From G965215225 sp965215225 (lineage in GTDB: Bacteria > Pseudomonadota > Gammaproteobacteria > CBDBNL01 > JAAOII01), in NCBI GenBank assembly GCA_965215225.1, contig OZ244039.1, positions 1,922,001-1,986,000 of the forward strand: a stretch of 64,000 bases of DNA, given 5' to 3'. The notes below the pieces were generated by a model. It ran no database searches. It was not told the origin of the DNA and saw only the letters and a list, made by a program, of their open reading frames with translations. The position numbers and the translations under genes are program-made. Shown in pieces: positions 53,797-63,541 of the stretch. Within the stretch, counting starts at the first letter, position 1, and each line of letters opens with the position of its first letter.

Positions 53797-55368
53797 TCAT
53801 TCCCACTCAATAGTTGCAGGAGGTTTGGATGAATAATCGTAAACCACTCGGGTAATGCCCTCCACTTGATTCAAAATACGTTCACTCATTCGCTGTAATA
53901 GGTCATGAGGCAGCTGAGCACAATGAGCTGTCATAAAGTCATCGGTAATTACCGCTCTCAGTGAGATGATATAACCATACGCCCGCCCATCTCCCGCGAC
54001 TCCAACAGAACGCATGGGAATGAAAACACAAAATGCTTGGCTCACCTTATCATAATAGCCTGCCTGAGTTAGTTCTGTCAAGAAGATATCATCTGCCTTA
54101 CGGAGTTTAGCTAAAAAGCCCTCATTCACCTCTCCTAGGATCCTTACTGCCAAGCCAGGTCCAGGAAAGGGATGGCGATGAAGAAACTCGGTTGGCAATC
54201 CTAACTCCTTGCCTAGCCTCCGCACCTCATCCTTGAAAAGCATTTTCAAAGGTTCCAACAAAGGCAACTGCAAGGTTTTTGGTAGGCCGCCCACATTATG
54301 ATGTGACTTGATAACTTGCGCCGCCGAACCAGTAACCGCGCCTGATTCAATAACATCTGGATAGATAGTCCCTTGCACTAACCATTTAACTCCGCCTATA
54401 TGTTGAGCCTCCTCTTCAAATATCTCGATAAAAGTTCTACCAATAATGTGTCTTTTCTTCTCGGGATCTGTGACTCCCTTCAAGTTGGTTAAGAACCTCT
54501 TTGCTGCCTTAATATGAATAACTTCTATATTTAATTTGCTTGCCAGGTTCTCTACTACCTGCTCCGCCTCACCAGCGCGCAATAGTCCGTTATCAACAAA
54601 AATAGGAAAGAGCCGCTTGCCCATTACTTTGTGAGCCATGGCGGTTGCAACAGTGGAATCAACCCCACCAGATAAGGCTACCATAGCCCTATCATGAGCC
54701 CCTAGCTTAGTAGTCAAATCACTGTAAATTTCCTCTGCTATGTGGCTTTGCGTCCAGTTGAAAGGGCAGTTGCATATTTCAGCGGCAAAAAAACGAAGAA
54801 TAGCTGCGCCCTGTTCGGTATGAGATACCTCAGGATGAAATTGAAGTGCAAAAATAGGCTTGTCGTCTGACTCAAAGGCTGCTAGATAACCGTCTTCGCT
54901 ATAAGCAGTGGGATGAAATCCTTCAGGCAATCGCCTTGTCTCATCAGCATGGCTCATCCAGACTTGAAAATCCCTAGTTCCCGTCACCTGTTTTAGTAGC
55001 TGGGAGCTGGCTGCGGGCTTCACTCGGCCGCGACCATACTCACTATCTTTCCCTTTCGCCACTAAGCCACCATAGAAATCTGTGAGCAAATGCATCCCAT
55101 AGCAAATACCAAGTATTGGCACCCTCAGCTGTAGAATTGCCTCCTTAATATAGTGATGTTCGCCTCCAGTTACTGAATGGTGGCTGCCAGACAAGATGAC
55201 GCCTTTAATATGCTTTTGTTGTAAGTCAAGGTTCTGCTGCTGTTGCTGTCTATCATTCCCCACTCCCCTTATCCAAGCATAACAGCCCTGCTCCCTTAAT
55301 CGGCGAGCAATCAGCTGAGTATACTGAGAACCAAATTCAAGGATAAGAATTCCTTCCCTTGATGCCAT
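53797..55368 (-). CDS. guaA: GMP synthase (glutamine-hydrolysing)
   Basis: 523 residues from ATG 55368, matching the usual 525. It aminates XMP to GMP. The glutaminase domain has GICYGMH (Cys nucleophile) and FHPEVSHTE. The ATP-pyrophosphatase has ALSGGVDST. The C-terminal dimerisation domain has HRHPFPGPGLAVRILGEV and ends in IEWE. A TTG codon at 55434 could extend the frame, but those codons belong to the repeat upstream. A poly-Gln run (about residues 42-46) is unusual. Upstream lie four partial copies of its own 5' end. Confidence 0.95.
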   Translation of the reverse strand: MASREGILILEFGSQYTQLIARRLREQGCYAWIRGVGNDRQQQQQNLDLQQKHIKGVILSGSHHSVTGGEHHYIKEAILQLRVPILGICYGMHLLTDFYGGLVAKGKDSEYGRGRVKPAASSQLLKQVTGTRDFQVWMSHADETRRLPEGFHPTAYSEDGYLAAFESDDKPIFALQFHPEVSHTEQGAAILRFFAAEICNCPFNWTQSHIAEEIYSDLTTKLGAHDRAMVALSGGVDSTVATAMAHKVMGKRLFPIFVDNGLLRAGEAEQVVENLASKLNIEVIHIKAAKRFLTNLKGVTDPEKKRHIIGRTFIEIFEEEAQHIGGVKWLVQGTIYPDVIESGAVTGSAAQVIKSHHNVGGLPKTLQLPLLEPLKMLFKDEVRRLGKELGLPTEFLHRHPFPGPGLAVRILGEVNEGFLAKLRKADDIFLTELTQAGYYDKVSQAFCVFIPMRSVGVAGDGRAYGYIISLRAVITDDFMTAHCAQLPHDLLQRMSERILNQVEGITRVVYDYSSKPPATIEWE

Positions 55369-55402
55369 TAGGCCTTCATTCCTTTCATTCCCCTCATCTC
55401 TT

Positions 55403-55531
55403 TCATCCCCCACATCCCTTTGCTGCCCATCCAAGCATACGACCCTGCTCTCTTAATCGGCATCGGCGAGCAATCAGCTGAGTATACTGAGAACCAAATT
55501 CAAGGATAAGAATGCCTTCCCTTGATGCCAT
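55403..55531 (-). pseudogene. guaA 5' fragment, fourth copy
   Basis: Same structure, adjacent to the intact gene. Its stop overlaps the TTG-started frame that continues in phase into full-length guaA. Reinitiation along this chain is conceivable. Confidence 0.65.
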
Positions 55532-55610
55532 TAGGCCTTCATTCCTTTCATTCCCTTCATCTCCTTCATTCCCCTCATCTCTTTCATTCCCTTCATTCCC
55601 CTCATCTCTT

Positions 55611-55739
55611 TCATTCCCCACATCCCTTTGCTGCCCATCCAAGCATACGACCCTGCTCTCTTAATCGGCATCGGCGAGCAATCAGCTGAGTATACTGAGA
55701 ACCAAATTCAAGGATAAGAATTCCTTCCCTTGATGCCAT
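55611..55739 (-). pseudogene. guaA 5' fragment, third copy
   Basis: Same structure, with the longest minisatellite before it (TTG 55877 to ATG 55739). It ends MLGWAAKGCGE. Confidence 0.65.
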
Positions 55740-55845
55740 TAGGCCTTCATCTCCTTCATTCCCTTCATTCCCCTCATCTCTCTCATCTCTTTCATCTCTC
55801 TCATCTCCCTCATCTCCCTCATCTCTCTCATTCCCCTCATCTCTT

Positions 55846-55974
55846 TCATCCCCCACATCCCTTTGCTGCCCATCCAAGCATACGACCCTGCTCTCTTAAT
55901 CGGCATCGGCGAGCAATCAGCTGAGTATACTGAGAACCAAATTCAAGGATAAGAATTCCTTCCCTTGATGCCAT
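55846..55974 (-). pseudogene. guaA 5' fragment, second copy
   Basis: Same structure as the other fragments, 42 codons. It is in frame with an upstream TTG at 56040 that adds an MDGQQRDVGNERDEGNERNEGL-type minisatellite leader. No catalytic residue is included. Confidence 0.65.
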
Positions 55975-56008
55975 TAGGCCTTCATTCCTTTCATTCCCCT
56001 CATCTCTT

Positions 56009-56137
56009 TCATTCCCCACATCCCTTTGCTGCCCATCCAAGCATACGACCCTGCTCTCTTAATCGGCATCGGCGAGCAATCAGCTGAGTATACTGAGAAC
56101 CAAATTCAAGGATAAGAATGCCTTCCCTTGATGCCAT
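56009..56137 (-). pseudogene. guaA 5' fragment, first copy (42 codons)
   Basis: It starts at the ATG sharing its A with the fcl stop (TAATG). It carries the GuaA N-terminus and ends after MLGWAAKGC plus one or two residues. A TTG-started frame overlapping its end reads through the minisatellite into the next copy. Confidence 0.7.
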
Positions 56138-57105
56138 TAGATTCTCAAGCTATCATAGTTATCACAAAACCAATCATAAGTCTTGCTAAGCCCTTCATCC
56201 AAAGACACCCGAGATCGCCAGCCTAATTGAGCAAGACGAGAAACATCCAATAATTTACGCGGTGTTCCATCTGGCATGGATGCATCCCATTCAACCTTAC
56301 CTCTAAAGCGGACAATCTCTTGGATGATATTTGCTAATTCATAAATAGAAATATCCTTGCCACTACCAACATTAAGGTGAGAATTCATTGGACTAGTGGC
56401 TTTCAACCAAGATTCGCGCGGCAATTTCATCACAAAGATAGCGGCGGCCGCTAGGTCATCAACATAGATAAACTCTCTTCTTGGTTTCCCTGTTCCCCAT
56501 AAGGAAACCCTGTCCTCCCCTCTTAGCTTAGCAAGATGAAATTTACGAATCATAGCCGCAATAACATGACTATTTTCCAAGTGGAAATTATCCTTAGGAC
56601 CATAGAGATTGGTCGGCATAATACTACGAAAATTAGTGCCATATTGGCGATTATAAGACTCACATAGCTTTATCCCAGCTATCTTGGCAATAGCATAGGG
56701 CTCATTGGTCGGCTCAAGTTTTCCTTCTAGCAAAATATCCTCTCCCATGGGTTGTGGCGCCAGTTTAGGATAGATACATGAACTCCCAAAAAAGAGCAAT
56801 CCTTTCACCTTAAATTTATAAGCTGCTTGGACGACATTAGCTGCAATCATCAAATTATCATAGATGAATTCAGCTGGGAATTGACTATTTGCTTGAATAC
56901 CACCAACCTTAGCTGCGCAAAGAAAAACATAATCTGGTTTAGCTTGCCCAAATAGGTCTTCAGCCTGTTGGGAAGAACGCAGATCCGCCTCAGAGCTAGA
57001 TGCAGTCTGAATATTCTGATAAGACTGATTTTGTAGCAAACGAATCAAAGAGGAGCCTACCATCCCTCGATGGCCGGTTACCAAAATGGATGCTCCTTTC
57101 TCCAT
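56137..57105 (-). CDS. fcl: GDP-L-fucose synthase
   Basis: 322 residues, epimerase/reductase of the short-chain dehydrogenase superfamily. It turns GDP-4-keto-6-deoxy-mannose into GDP-L-fucose. NAD(P) loop is VTGHRGMVGSSL. FFGSSCIYPK and YAIAKIAGIKLCESYNRQYG carry the Ser and Tyr-x-x-x-Lys residues, and PTNLYGPKDNFH is diagnostic. It is coupled to gmd by TAATG, and its stop overlaps the first guaA fragment's ATG in the same way. Confidence 0.96.
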   Translation of the reverse strand: MEKGASILVTGHRGMVGSSLIRLLQNQSYQNIQTASSSEADLRSSQQAEDLFGQAKPDYVFLCAAKVGGIQANSQFPAEFIYDNLMIAANVVQAAYKFKVKGLLFFGSSCIYPKLAPQPMGEDILLEGKLEPTNEPYAIAKIAGIKLCESYNRQYGTNFRSIMPTNLYGPKDNFHLENSHVIAAMIRKFHLAKLRGEDRVSLWGTGKPRREFIYVDDLAAAAIFVMKLPRESWLKATSPMNSHLNVGSGKDISIYELANIIQEIVRFRGKVEWDASMPDGTPRKLLDVSRLAQLGWRSRVSLDEGLSKTYDWFCDNYDSLRI

Positions 57106-58163
57106 TATTTAATTAAATTCAACTCGGCAGTTACCATTTCTTCAATTAGCTCTTCAAGACCAACCTTACATCGCCAGCCAAGTTCTTGCTGTGCCTTAGT
57201 GGTATCGCCTTGAAGGATATCTACCTCAGCTGGACGAAAATAACGATCATCTATCTTAACAATAGTCTGACCGGTCTTCCTATTAATACCCACTTCCTTT
57301 AGCCCACTACCCTCCCAGTCAATTTGAATTCCTACAAATTCAAACGCCTTTTCCAAAAAGTAGCGGACTGTTTCTGTTCTCCCAGTCGCCAAAACATAAT
57401 CAGCTGGTTTATCCTGCTGCATCATTAACCACATGCCATAAACATAGTCCCGCGCATGCCCCCAGTCTCTCTTTGCTTCCAGATTACCCATATAAACACA
57501 ATCCAGTAAGCCTCTTGATATTTGCGCGGCAGCCTGGGCAATCTTACGAGTAACAAAGGTTTCGCCACGTAAGGGGGATTCATGATTAAACAAAATACCA
57601 TTAGTGGCAAACATCCCATAGGCTTCACGATAATTCACTGTCAACCAATAGGCACATACCTTAGCTATAGCATAGGGTGAGCGAGGATGGAAAGGGGTAT
57701 TCTCATTCTGTGGGATTTCGGTTACCTTGCCAAACATCTCACTAGAAGAAGCTTGATAATAGCGGACTTCTTTAGCCATTCCTAGCGCGCGAATACTTTC
57801 AAGTAACCTTATAGTGCCATTGGCATTGGTATCAAGAGTATATTCTGGTATGTCAAAAGAAACCCTCACATGGCTTTGAGCCCCTAGATTATAGACCTCG
57901 AGAGGTTCGACACGCTGGATAAGTCTAGTTGTCGCAAGAGAATCACTTGCATCGCCAAAATGTAAAAAGAGTTTGACATCCTTATGATGAATATCTTCAT
58001 AAAGAGAATCAATTCGCTGGGTATTAATGAGTGAGGTGCGCCGTTTCAATCCATGCACCACATAACCCTTCTTAATTAACAGATCGGCAAGATAGAAACC
58101 ATCTTGACCTGTTATGCCTGTGATAACCGCTGTCTTATGTTGAGATGTCAAATTCTTATCCAC
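57105..58163 (-). CDS. gmd: GDP-mannose 4,6-dehydratase
   Basis: 352 residues. First step from GDP-mannose to GDP-fucose (or other 6-deoxyhexoses such as rhamnose or perosamine). Motifs: GITGQDGFYLADLL, YNLGAQSHV, the YYQASSSEMFG catalytic segment and SPYAIAKVCAYW. Length is normal. The first gene of gmd-fcl; the partner enzyme makes fucose the likely product. Confidence 0.96.
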   Translation of the reverse strand: MDKNLTSQHKTAVITGITGQDGFYLADLLIKKGYVVHGLKRRTSLINTQRIDSLYEDIHHKDVKLFLHFGDASDSLATTRLIQRVEPLEVYNLGAQSHVRVSFDIPEYTLDTNANGTIRLLESIRALGMAKEVRYYQASSSEMFGKVTEIPQNENTPFHPRSPYAIAKVCAYWLTVNYREAYGMFATNGILFNHESPLRGETFVTRKIAQAAAQISRGLLDCVYMGNLEAKRDWGHARDYVYGMWLMMQQDKPADYVLATGRTETVRYFLEKAFEFVGIQIDWEGSGLKEVGINRKTGQTIVKIDDRYFRPAEVDILQGDTTKAQQELGWRCKVGLEELIEEMVTAELNLIK

Positions 58164-58271
58164 CTTATAATAAAAAACTAGATTATACTTTCAGATGACA
58201 AATTAAATTGAAATAATAATATAAGGATTAGATTTCATCAAGTCCTATTAGCTGCAACAAGTAAGATTCCT

Positions 58272-61067
58272 ATGGAAGACCTAATTAAGATCCGCGGTGC
58301 TCGAACTCATAACCTCAAAAATATCGATATAGACATACCTCGCAACCAACTGGTAGTTATCACAGGTTTGTCTGGTTCTGGCAAGTCCTCTCTCGCTTTT
58401 GATACCATCTATGCCGAAGGACAAAGACGATACACAGAATCCCTCTCCGCCTATGCTCGTCAGTTCCTTTCGGTGATGGAAAAACCAGATGTAGATACCA
58501 TTGAAGGACTATCACCTGCCATCTCTATTCAGCAAAAAGCAGCCTCTCATAACCCGCGTTCGACGGTTGGAACCATTACTGAGGTTCACGACTACATTCG
58601 CCTTCTCTATGCTAGAGCTGGGACTGCCTATTGTCCAGATCACAATCTGCCTCTAAAAGGTCAAGTTCCCAGCCAGATGACCGATACTATATTAACTAGT
58701 CAAGCTGATAAACGGATTCTTATTCTCGCCCCTATAGTGAGAGAACGAAAAGGAGAATACCACAACCTCTTTCAAAACTTAAAGCAACAGGGTTTTGTGA
58801 GGGTGAGAGTTGATGGTGAAATTTTTGAAATAGCTGCCCCCATTCCGATGGCTAAAAACAAGAAACACAATATTGAAGTCATAGTGGATAGGCTAAGAGT
58901 CAAAGAAGAGTCTGTGCTGCGAATCAGCGAATCATTAGAGACAGCGCTTAGGCTTAGTGATGGATTGGCTATGGTAGCCCCTATGGACGATACGGCTGAG
59001 GAGCCCCTAGTGTTTTCTTCCCGTTTCTCATGCCCTAAATGCGATTATAGCATCGCTGAATTGGAGCCGCGTCTTTTCTCCTTTAATAATCCTGCTGGCG
59101 CCTGTCCTGAATGTCAAGGATTAGGTCATAAGTCTTTCTTTGATCCTCAATATCTGATCCAGGAATATCTATCAATTAATGAAGGAGCAATCAAAGGCTG
59201 GGGTCCTTCTCGTCCTTATTATTTCCATTTGGTCAAGGCTGTGGCCAAGGCAAATAATATTTCACTAACCAAACCTTTTAAGAAGCTATCCATCAAGCAA
59301 AAAGAGACTCTGCTTTATGGCAACCAAAAAAATAATAGTTTTAGTGGCAATCACTTTTTTGAAGGCATTATCCCTCATCTTGAGCGCAAATATCACGAAA
59401 CGGATTCATCCATTATCCAAGAGGAGCTGAAAAAGTATCTTAGCTTTTCCCAATGTCCAGCCTGTAACGGCAGCCGTCTATGCCAAGCAGCCCGTAATGT
59501 TCGCATCGAAAACCATAATATTCCCCATATCAATAATATGCCGATTGACAAGAGCCTGACTTTTTTCAATGATGTTAAGCTAAAAGGCAAAGAAGGAGTC
59601 GTTGCCGAAAAAATTCTCAAGGAGATACGAACCAGATTACATTTCTTGGCTGATGTGGGTCTAGGTTATCTCACTTTGTCCCGTAGTGCTGAAACTCTAT
59701 CCGGGGGTGAGGCGCAAAGAATTCGTCTGGCAAGCCAAATTGGTTCGGGACTAGTAGGGGTAATCTATGTATTAGACGAGCCGTCGATAGGACTCCACCA
59801 ACGAGATAATGTGAGGCTACTAAACACATTGAAGAAACTCCGTAATTTAGGAAATAGTGTCCTGGTGGTAGAACATGATGAAGAAACCATTATGGAAGCC
59901 GACCACATCTTAGACATAGGACCTGGCGCAGGTATCCATGGTGGCAAGCTGGTCGCCAGTGGAACAGTCAAGGACTTAACAAAGAACAAGCACTCTCTCA
60001 CTGGCGACTATCTAAGCAAACGGAAGAAGATTAATCTGCCAAACAAAAGAGTCCTCTTTGATAAGGAGCAGGTGATTTACCTTAAAGGAGCTACCGGAAA
60101 TAACTTAAAGAATCTTGAGGTGGAAATACCAGTGGGACTATTCACCTGTATAACCGGTGTCTCTGGTTCAGGCAAATCGTCTTTAATAAACAATACCCTT
60201 TATCCCATTGCAGCTCGCAAACTAAACCACGCAGGCTTAGCGGAAGCATTACCCTGTTCTGAACTCTCTGGTCTAGAACTATTAGATAAGGTTATTAATG
60301 TCAATCAAAGTCCGATTGGAAGAACCCCCCGTTCTAATCCAGCTACCTATACAGGTGTTTTTACCCATGTTAGAGATCTCTTTGCTGCTACTACTGAGGC
60401 GCGCGCCCGCGGTTATAGACCGGGAAGATTTAGCTTTAATGTGCGCGGTGGTCGCTGTGAAGCCTGTCAGGGAGATGGGCTCATCAAGATTGAAATGCAC
60501 TTTCTCTCAGATGTCTATGTCCCTTGCGATACCTGTAAAGGAAAAAGATATGGCAGAGAAACCTTGGAAATCAAATATCGCGGTAAGAATATCCATGAAA
60601 TACTCGAGATGACAGTAGAAGAGGCGGCTGACTTTTTCACTCGTATTCCTCCCTTAGCTCAAAAACTCAATATGCTTATGGAGGTTGGGCTCAGTTATAT
60701 AAAATTAGGTCATAGCGCTCTTGCCTTATCTGGCGGCGAAGCACAGAGGATTAAACTGGCTAAGGAGCTGAGCAAAAAGAGCACTAATCATACTCTGTAT
60801 ATACTGGACGAGCCTACCACAGGGTTGCATTTTCATGATGTCAAACAACTGCTTGCTGTCCTCCATAGGCTGAGGGATATGAATAATACAGTGATAGTGA
60901 TAGAACATAATCTGGATGTGATAAAAACTGCCGACTGGATAATAGATATGGGACCTGAGGGAGGCGCTAATGGCGGCGAAATTGTAGCTACTGGGACTCC
61001 TGAAATACTAAGGCAGAATCCTAAGTCCTTCACCGGTCAGTTCCTTAAGAAAATGATAGGAAACTAA
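58272..61067 (+). CDS. uvrA: Excinuclease ABC subunit A
   Basis: 931 residues, full length. It is the damage sensor of nucleotide excision repair. There are two ABC ATPase modules: Walker A TGLSGSGKSS and TGVSGSGKSS; signatures LSGGEAQRIRLA and LSGGEAQRIKLA. The zinc modules are CPKC/CPEC near residue 253 and CEAC/CDTC near residue 735. Its promoter must lie in the 108-bp gap shared with divergent gmd; no LexA box is evident to me. Confidence 0.97.
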   Translation: MEDLIKIRGARTHNLKNIDIDIPRNQLVVITGLSGSGKSSLAFDTIYAEGQRRYTESLSAYARQFLSVMEKPDVDTIEGLSPAISIQQKAASHNPRSTVGTITEVHDYIRLLYARAGTAYCPDHNLPLKGQVPSQMTDTILTSQADKRILILAPIVRERKGEYHNLFQNLKQQGFVRVRVDGEIFEIAAPIPMAKNKKHNIEVIVDRLRVKEESVLRISESLETALRLSDGLAMVAPMDDTAEEPLVFSSRFSCPKCDYSIAELEPRLFSFNNPAGACPECQGLGHKSFFDPQYLIQEYLSINEGAIKGWGPSRPYYFHLVKAVAKANNISLTKPFKKLSIKQKETLLYGNQKNNSFSGNHFFEGIIPHLERKYHETDSSIIQEELKKYLSFSQCPACNGSRLCQAARNVRIENHNIPHINNMPIDKSLTFFNDVKLKGKEGVVAEKILKEIRTRLHFLADVGLGYLTLSRSAETLSGGEAQRIRLASQIGSGLVGVIYVLDEPSIGLHQRDNVRLLNTLKKLRNLGNSVLVVEHDEETIMEADHILDIGPGAGIHGGKLVASGTVKDLTKNKHSLTGDYLSKRKKINLPNKRVLFDKEQVIYLKGATGNNLKNLEVEIPVGLFTCITGVSGSGKSSLINNTLYPIAARKLNHAGLAEALPCSELSGLELLDKVINVNQSPIGRTPRSNPATYTGVFTHVRDLFAATTEARARGYRPGRFSFNVRGGRCEACQGDGLIKIEMHFLSDVYVPCDTCKGKRYGRETLEIKYRGKNIHEILEMTVEEAADFFTRIPPLAQKLNMLMEVGLSYIKLGHSALALSGGEAQRIKLAKELSKKSTNHTLYILDEPTTGLHFHDVKQLLAVLHRLRDMNNTVIVIEHNLDVIKTADWIIDMGPEGGANGGEIVATGTPEILRQNPKSFTGQFLKKMIGN

Positions 61068-61072
61068 ATGAT

Positions 61073-61690
61073 ATGAAATTCAATACTACTGAGGCCCTCT
61101 TGACCGCTCTAGCAAAGGGTGAAATGGTTATTCTACTTGACGATGAGAAGAGAGAAAACGAAGGCGATATTATTATGGCAGCTGAAAAGGTGACTCCTCA
61201 AGCCATCAATTTCATGGCAACCCATGCGCGGGGGCTAATCTGTCTTGCTATGACAGAAGCAAAATGTCGTCAGCTCCAACTACCCCTTATGGTGCCGAGA
61301 GATCAGAATACTTCTCTTCACTCTACCAATTTCACCATATCAATTGAGGCGAAAGAAGGGATAACCACTGGAATCTCAGCTGCCGACCGGGCCCAAACTA
61401 TCAAAACCGCGGTCTCACCAAACGCCAAACCCCAAGATCTAGCTCGGCCAGGCCATGTGTTCCCGCTTATGGCACAAAAAGGAGGCGTTCTTGAACGGGC
61501 GGGTCATACTGAGGCTGCGGTGGACCTGGTAGCCTTGGCTGGCTGTGAGCCCATGGCAGTTTTAGTAGAAATAATGAATCCAGATGGTTCTATGGCGCGT
61601 TCTAAGGATCTGCTAAACTTTGCTCACAAACACCACCTCAAAATAGGAACCATAGCCGACCTGTTATCCCTGAAGAAACATCGGATGTAA
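61073..61690 (+). CDS. ribB: 3,4-dihydroxy-2-butanone 4-phosphate synthase
   Basis: 205 residues. It makes the four-carbon precursor of riboflavin from ribulose-5-phosphate. DDEKRENEGDIIMAAE holds the acidic metal ligands, and RAGHTEAAVDLVALAG is the C-terminal signature. It is the stand-alone form without the GTP cyclohydrolase II domain. It is 5 nt after uvrA, so probably cotranscribed. No FMN riboswitch is visible. Confidence 0.95.
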   Translation: MKFNTTEALLTALAKGEMVILLDDEKRENEGDIIMAAEKVTPQAINFMATHARGLICLAMTEAKCRQLQLPLMVPRDQNTSLHSTNFTISIEAKEGITTGISAADRAQTIKTAVSPNAKPQDLARPGHVFPLMAQKGGVLERAGHTEAAVDLVALAGCEPMAVLVEIMNPDGSMARSKDLLNFAHKHHLKIGTIADLLSLKKHRM

Positions 61691-61746
61691 TAGCTATTAC
61701 ACATAAAATATGACTGACTTCACTTAATTAATTTTTCCTATTTGAT

Positions 61747-62319
61747 ATGGCAAGCTACTCAACCAACCAATTCAGAGCTGGACTAAGAATCATCCTTAAT
61801 GGTGTTCCCTTTGCAATTATTGATAATCAATTTATCAAGCCAGGTAAAGGGCAGGCTTTCAATCGCGTGAAGCTACGCAATATCCACACAGGGCAGGTGC
61901 TGGATAGGACTTTCAAATCAGGAGATAAGGTTCAAGCAGCCGATGTCATAGAAATAGAAGCTCAGTATCTATACCAGGATGGATCTCAATGGCACTTTAT
62001 GAAAAATGACGGCTCCTTTGCTCAATTAGCTGTGGATAAGAGTGTTATGAAAGACTCGATAATCTGGATGGAAGAGCAGGCTATGTGCACACTCACATTG
62101 CTAAATGATGAGCCTATTGCAGTTGAACCTCCTCAGACAGTAGTCTTAGAAGTGGTAGAAACGGATCCGGGGCTCAAAGGCGATACAGTGTCTGGCGGCA
62201 CCAAACCAGCGATTCTTAGCACTGGAGCAAAAGTTAAAATCCCTCTTTTTATCGACCAAGGAGAAAAGATAAAGGTCAACACCCGAACCGGCGAATACTT
62301 GGCCAGAGTTGCTAAGTAA
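61747..62319 (+). CDS. efp: Elongation factor P
   Basis: 190 residues. It relieves ribosome stalling at polyproline. The loop KPGKGQAF carries the Lys (about residue 36) that is beta-lysylated by EpmA/EpmB in many gammaproteobacteria. The rest (RDTFKSGDKV-like segment, WHFMKNDGSF, GDTVSGGTKPA) is standard. This is relevant here because lipoprotein C would carry ten consecutive prolines if started at ATG 29640. Its stop overlaps the gshB start. Confidence 0.96.
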   Translation: MASYSTNQFRAGLRIILNGVPFAIIDNQFIKPGKGQAFNRVKLRNIHTGQVLDRTFKSGDKVQAADVIEIEAQYLYQDGSQWHFMKNDGSFAQLAVDKSVMKDSIIWMEEQAMCTLTLLNDEPIAVEPPQTVVLEVVETDPGLKGDTVSGGTKPAILSTGAKVKIPLFIDQGEKIKVNTRTGEYLARVAK

Positions 62320-63269
62320 TGAAAGTCTGTTTTGTCATGTCTCCCATTGGCGAGATTCAAGTAAAAAAGGATTCCAGTCTAGCCCTATTATTAGCCGCCC
62401 AAGAAAAAGGTTGGGAGATAGACTATGCTGAGCAGCAAGACCTTATGATGGCAAATGGTAGTCCCTATGCATCCTCAGCTGCTATAAGGGTATTCAACAG
62501 TCTTGACAAATGGTTTGAGCTGGGAGTAAAAATTCCTACTCCCTTAACCGATTATGATGCCATTTTCATGAGAGTAGACCCTCCAGTAGACGATTCTTAT
62601 CTTTATACTACTCAGCTATTGGATATTGCAAAAGATCAAGGTGTTTTAGTGGTTAATCCGCCAAGGGCTCTTCGTGACCTTAATGAAAAGATTTTTGCGT
62701 TACATTTCCCCGAACTCCTTCCTCCCTATTTGCTAAGTGCCAATGCCAATAGCTTACTTGAATTTCATCGTAAAATGAAAAATACTGTTTTCAAGCCCTT
62801 AGACGCTATGGGAGGGAAAGGAATTTTTTTAGTCCAACAAGGGGATCTGAATGTCCGTTCGGTTATAGAAAGCCTTACCTTAAATGGCAGTAGGCCTGCA
62901 ATTGCCCAGGCCTATATTCCCAGCATCCTAACTGAGGGAGATCGGCGCGTTTTCTTATTCAATGGCGAGCCATATCCACGAATGTTGGTTAGGTTGCCAA
63001 GAAAAGACGACTTTCGCGCTAATCTGGCCGCTGGCGGGTCCTATAAAGTAGAAGATATAGGCAAGGCTGAATTACAAGTCTGCGCTGGGGTGAAGGAGAA
63101 GGTGAAAGAACATAAGCTGTTGTTTGTTGGATTAGATATCATAGGAGGAAAATTAACTGAGATTAACATTACTAGTCCTACCGGTCTGGTAGAGTTAGGC
63201 AAGGAATCTGAGGAGGATCCTGCTCTTCTCCTCCTATCTTTAGTTGAAAAGCTATGCCACAGAAGATAG
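62319..63269 (+). CDS. gshB: Glutathione synthetase
   Basis: 316 residues, ATP-grasp family. It joins gamma-glutamylcysteine and glycine. MSPIGEIQVKKDSSLALLL, MRVDPPVD, NPPRALRDLNEKIF, FKPLDAMGGKGIF and LVRLPRKDDFRANLAAGGS are typical, and EINITSPTGLVEL closes the active site. The reading frame is complete. The last 135 bp are part of the 284-bp unit repeated downstream. The stop overlaps a hisH-like start by 16 nt. Confidence 0.95.
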   Translation: MKVCFVMSPIGEIQVKKDSSLALLLAAQEKGWEIDYAEQQDLMMANGSPYASSAAIRVFNSLDKWFELGVKIPTPLTDYDAIFMRVDPPVDDSYLYTTQLLDIAKDQGVLVVNPPRALRDLNEKIFALHFPELLPPYLLSANANSLLEFHRKMKNTVFKPLDAMGGKGIFLVQQGDLNVRSVIESLTLNGSRPAIAQAYIPSILTEGDRRVFLFNGEPYPRMLVRLPRKDDFRANLAAGGSYKVEDIGKAELQVCAGVKEKVKEHKLLFVGLDIIGGKLTEINITSPTGLVELGKESEEDPALLLLSLVEKLCHRR

Positions 63270-63541
63270 CAGTAGTAGACTATGGCATGGGTAACCTTCA
63301 TTCGGTTATCAAGGCATTCAATTACATAGCGCCAGATGACCAGATTGAAGTGGCAGCTGAACCGGCTGTGCTAAATAATGCTGAGAGTGTTCCCAGGAGT
63401 AGGAGCCATAAGAGATTGGATATCATAGGAGGAGGATTAACTGAAATTAACATTACTAGCCCCACCGGTCTGGTAGTGTTAGGCAAGGAGAGTGAGGAAA
63501 ATCCCGCTCTTTTCCTCTTATCCTTAGTTGAAAAACTATGA
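63254..63541 (+). pseudogene. Chimeric hisH 5' - gshB 3' ORF, first copy (95 codons)
   Basis: It begins with the HisH N-terminus (KIAVVDYGMGNLHSV; HisH is the glutaminase subunit of imidazole-glycerol-phosphate synthase). It reaches AVLNNAESV, shifts frame, and continues as the gshB C-terminus (INITSPTGLVVLG, LSLVEKL). The frame carrying HisH's PGVGAIRDW motif is one base out. It lacks the catalytic Cys, so it is not a working HisH. Confidence 0.75.

Larger units (their letters stand above)
55369..56137 (-). repeat. Four tandem partial copies of the guaA 5' end with a purine-rich minisatellite
   Basis: The ATG GCA TCA start of guaA at 55368 is repeated at 55531, 55739, 55974 and 56137 (spacing 163, 208, 235 and 163 bp). 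Each copy encodes the first 22-23 residues of GuaA (MASREGILILEFGSQYTQLI...), then an extra Arg-Cys, then diverges into MLGWAAKGC and stops after 42 codons. Between copies is a variable-length minisatellite of GAGATGAGGGGAATGAAAG-type units. The copy at 56137 retains the native junction with fcl; the one at 55368 retains the full gene. Confidence 0.9.

Noticed and set aside
55403..55877. New Asp/Glu/Arg-rich protein family from the TTG-started frames upstream of guaA
   Set aside because: These frames are minisatellite plus guaA fragments; coding is possible but nothing shows an independent gene.
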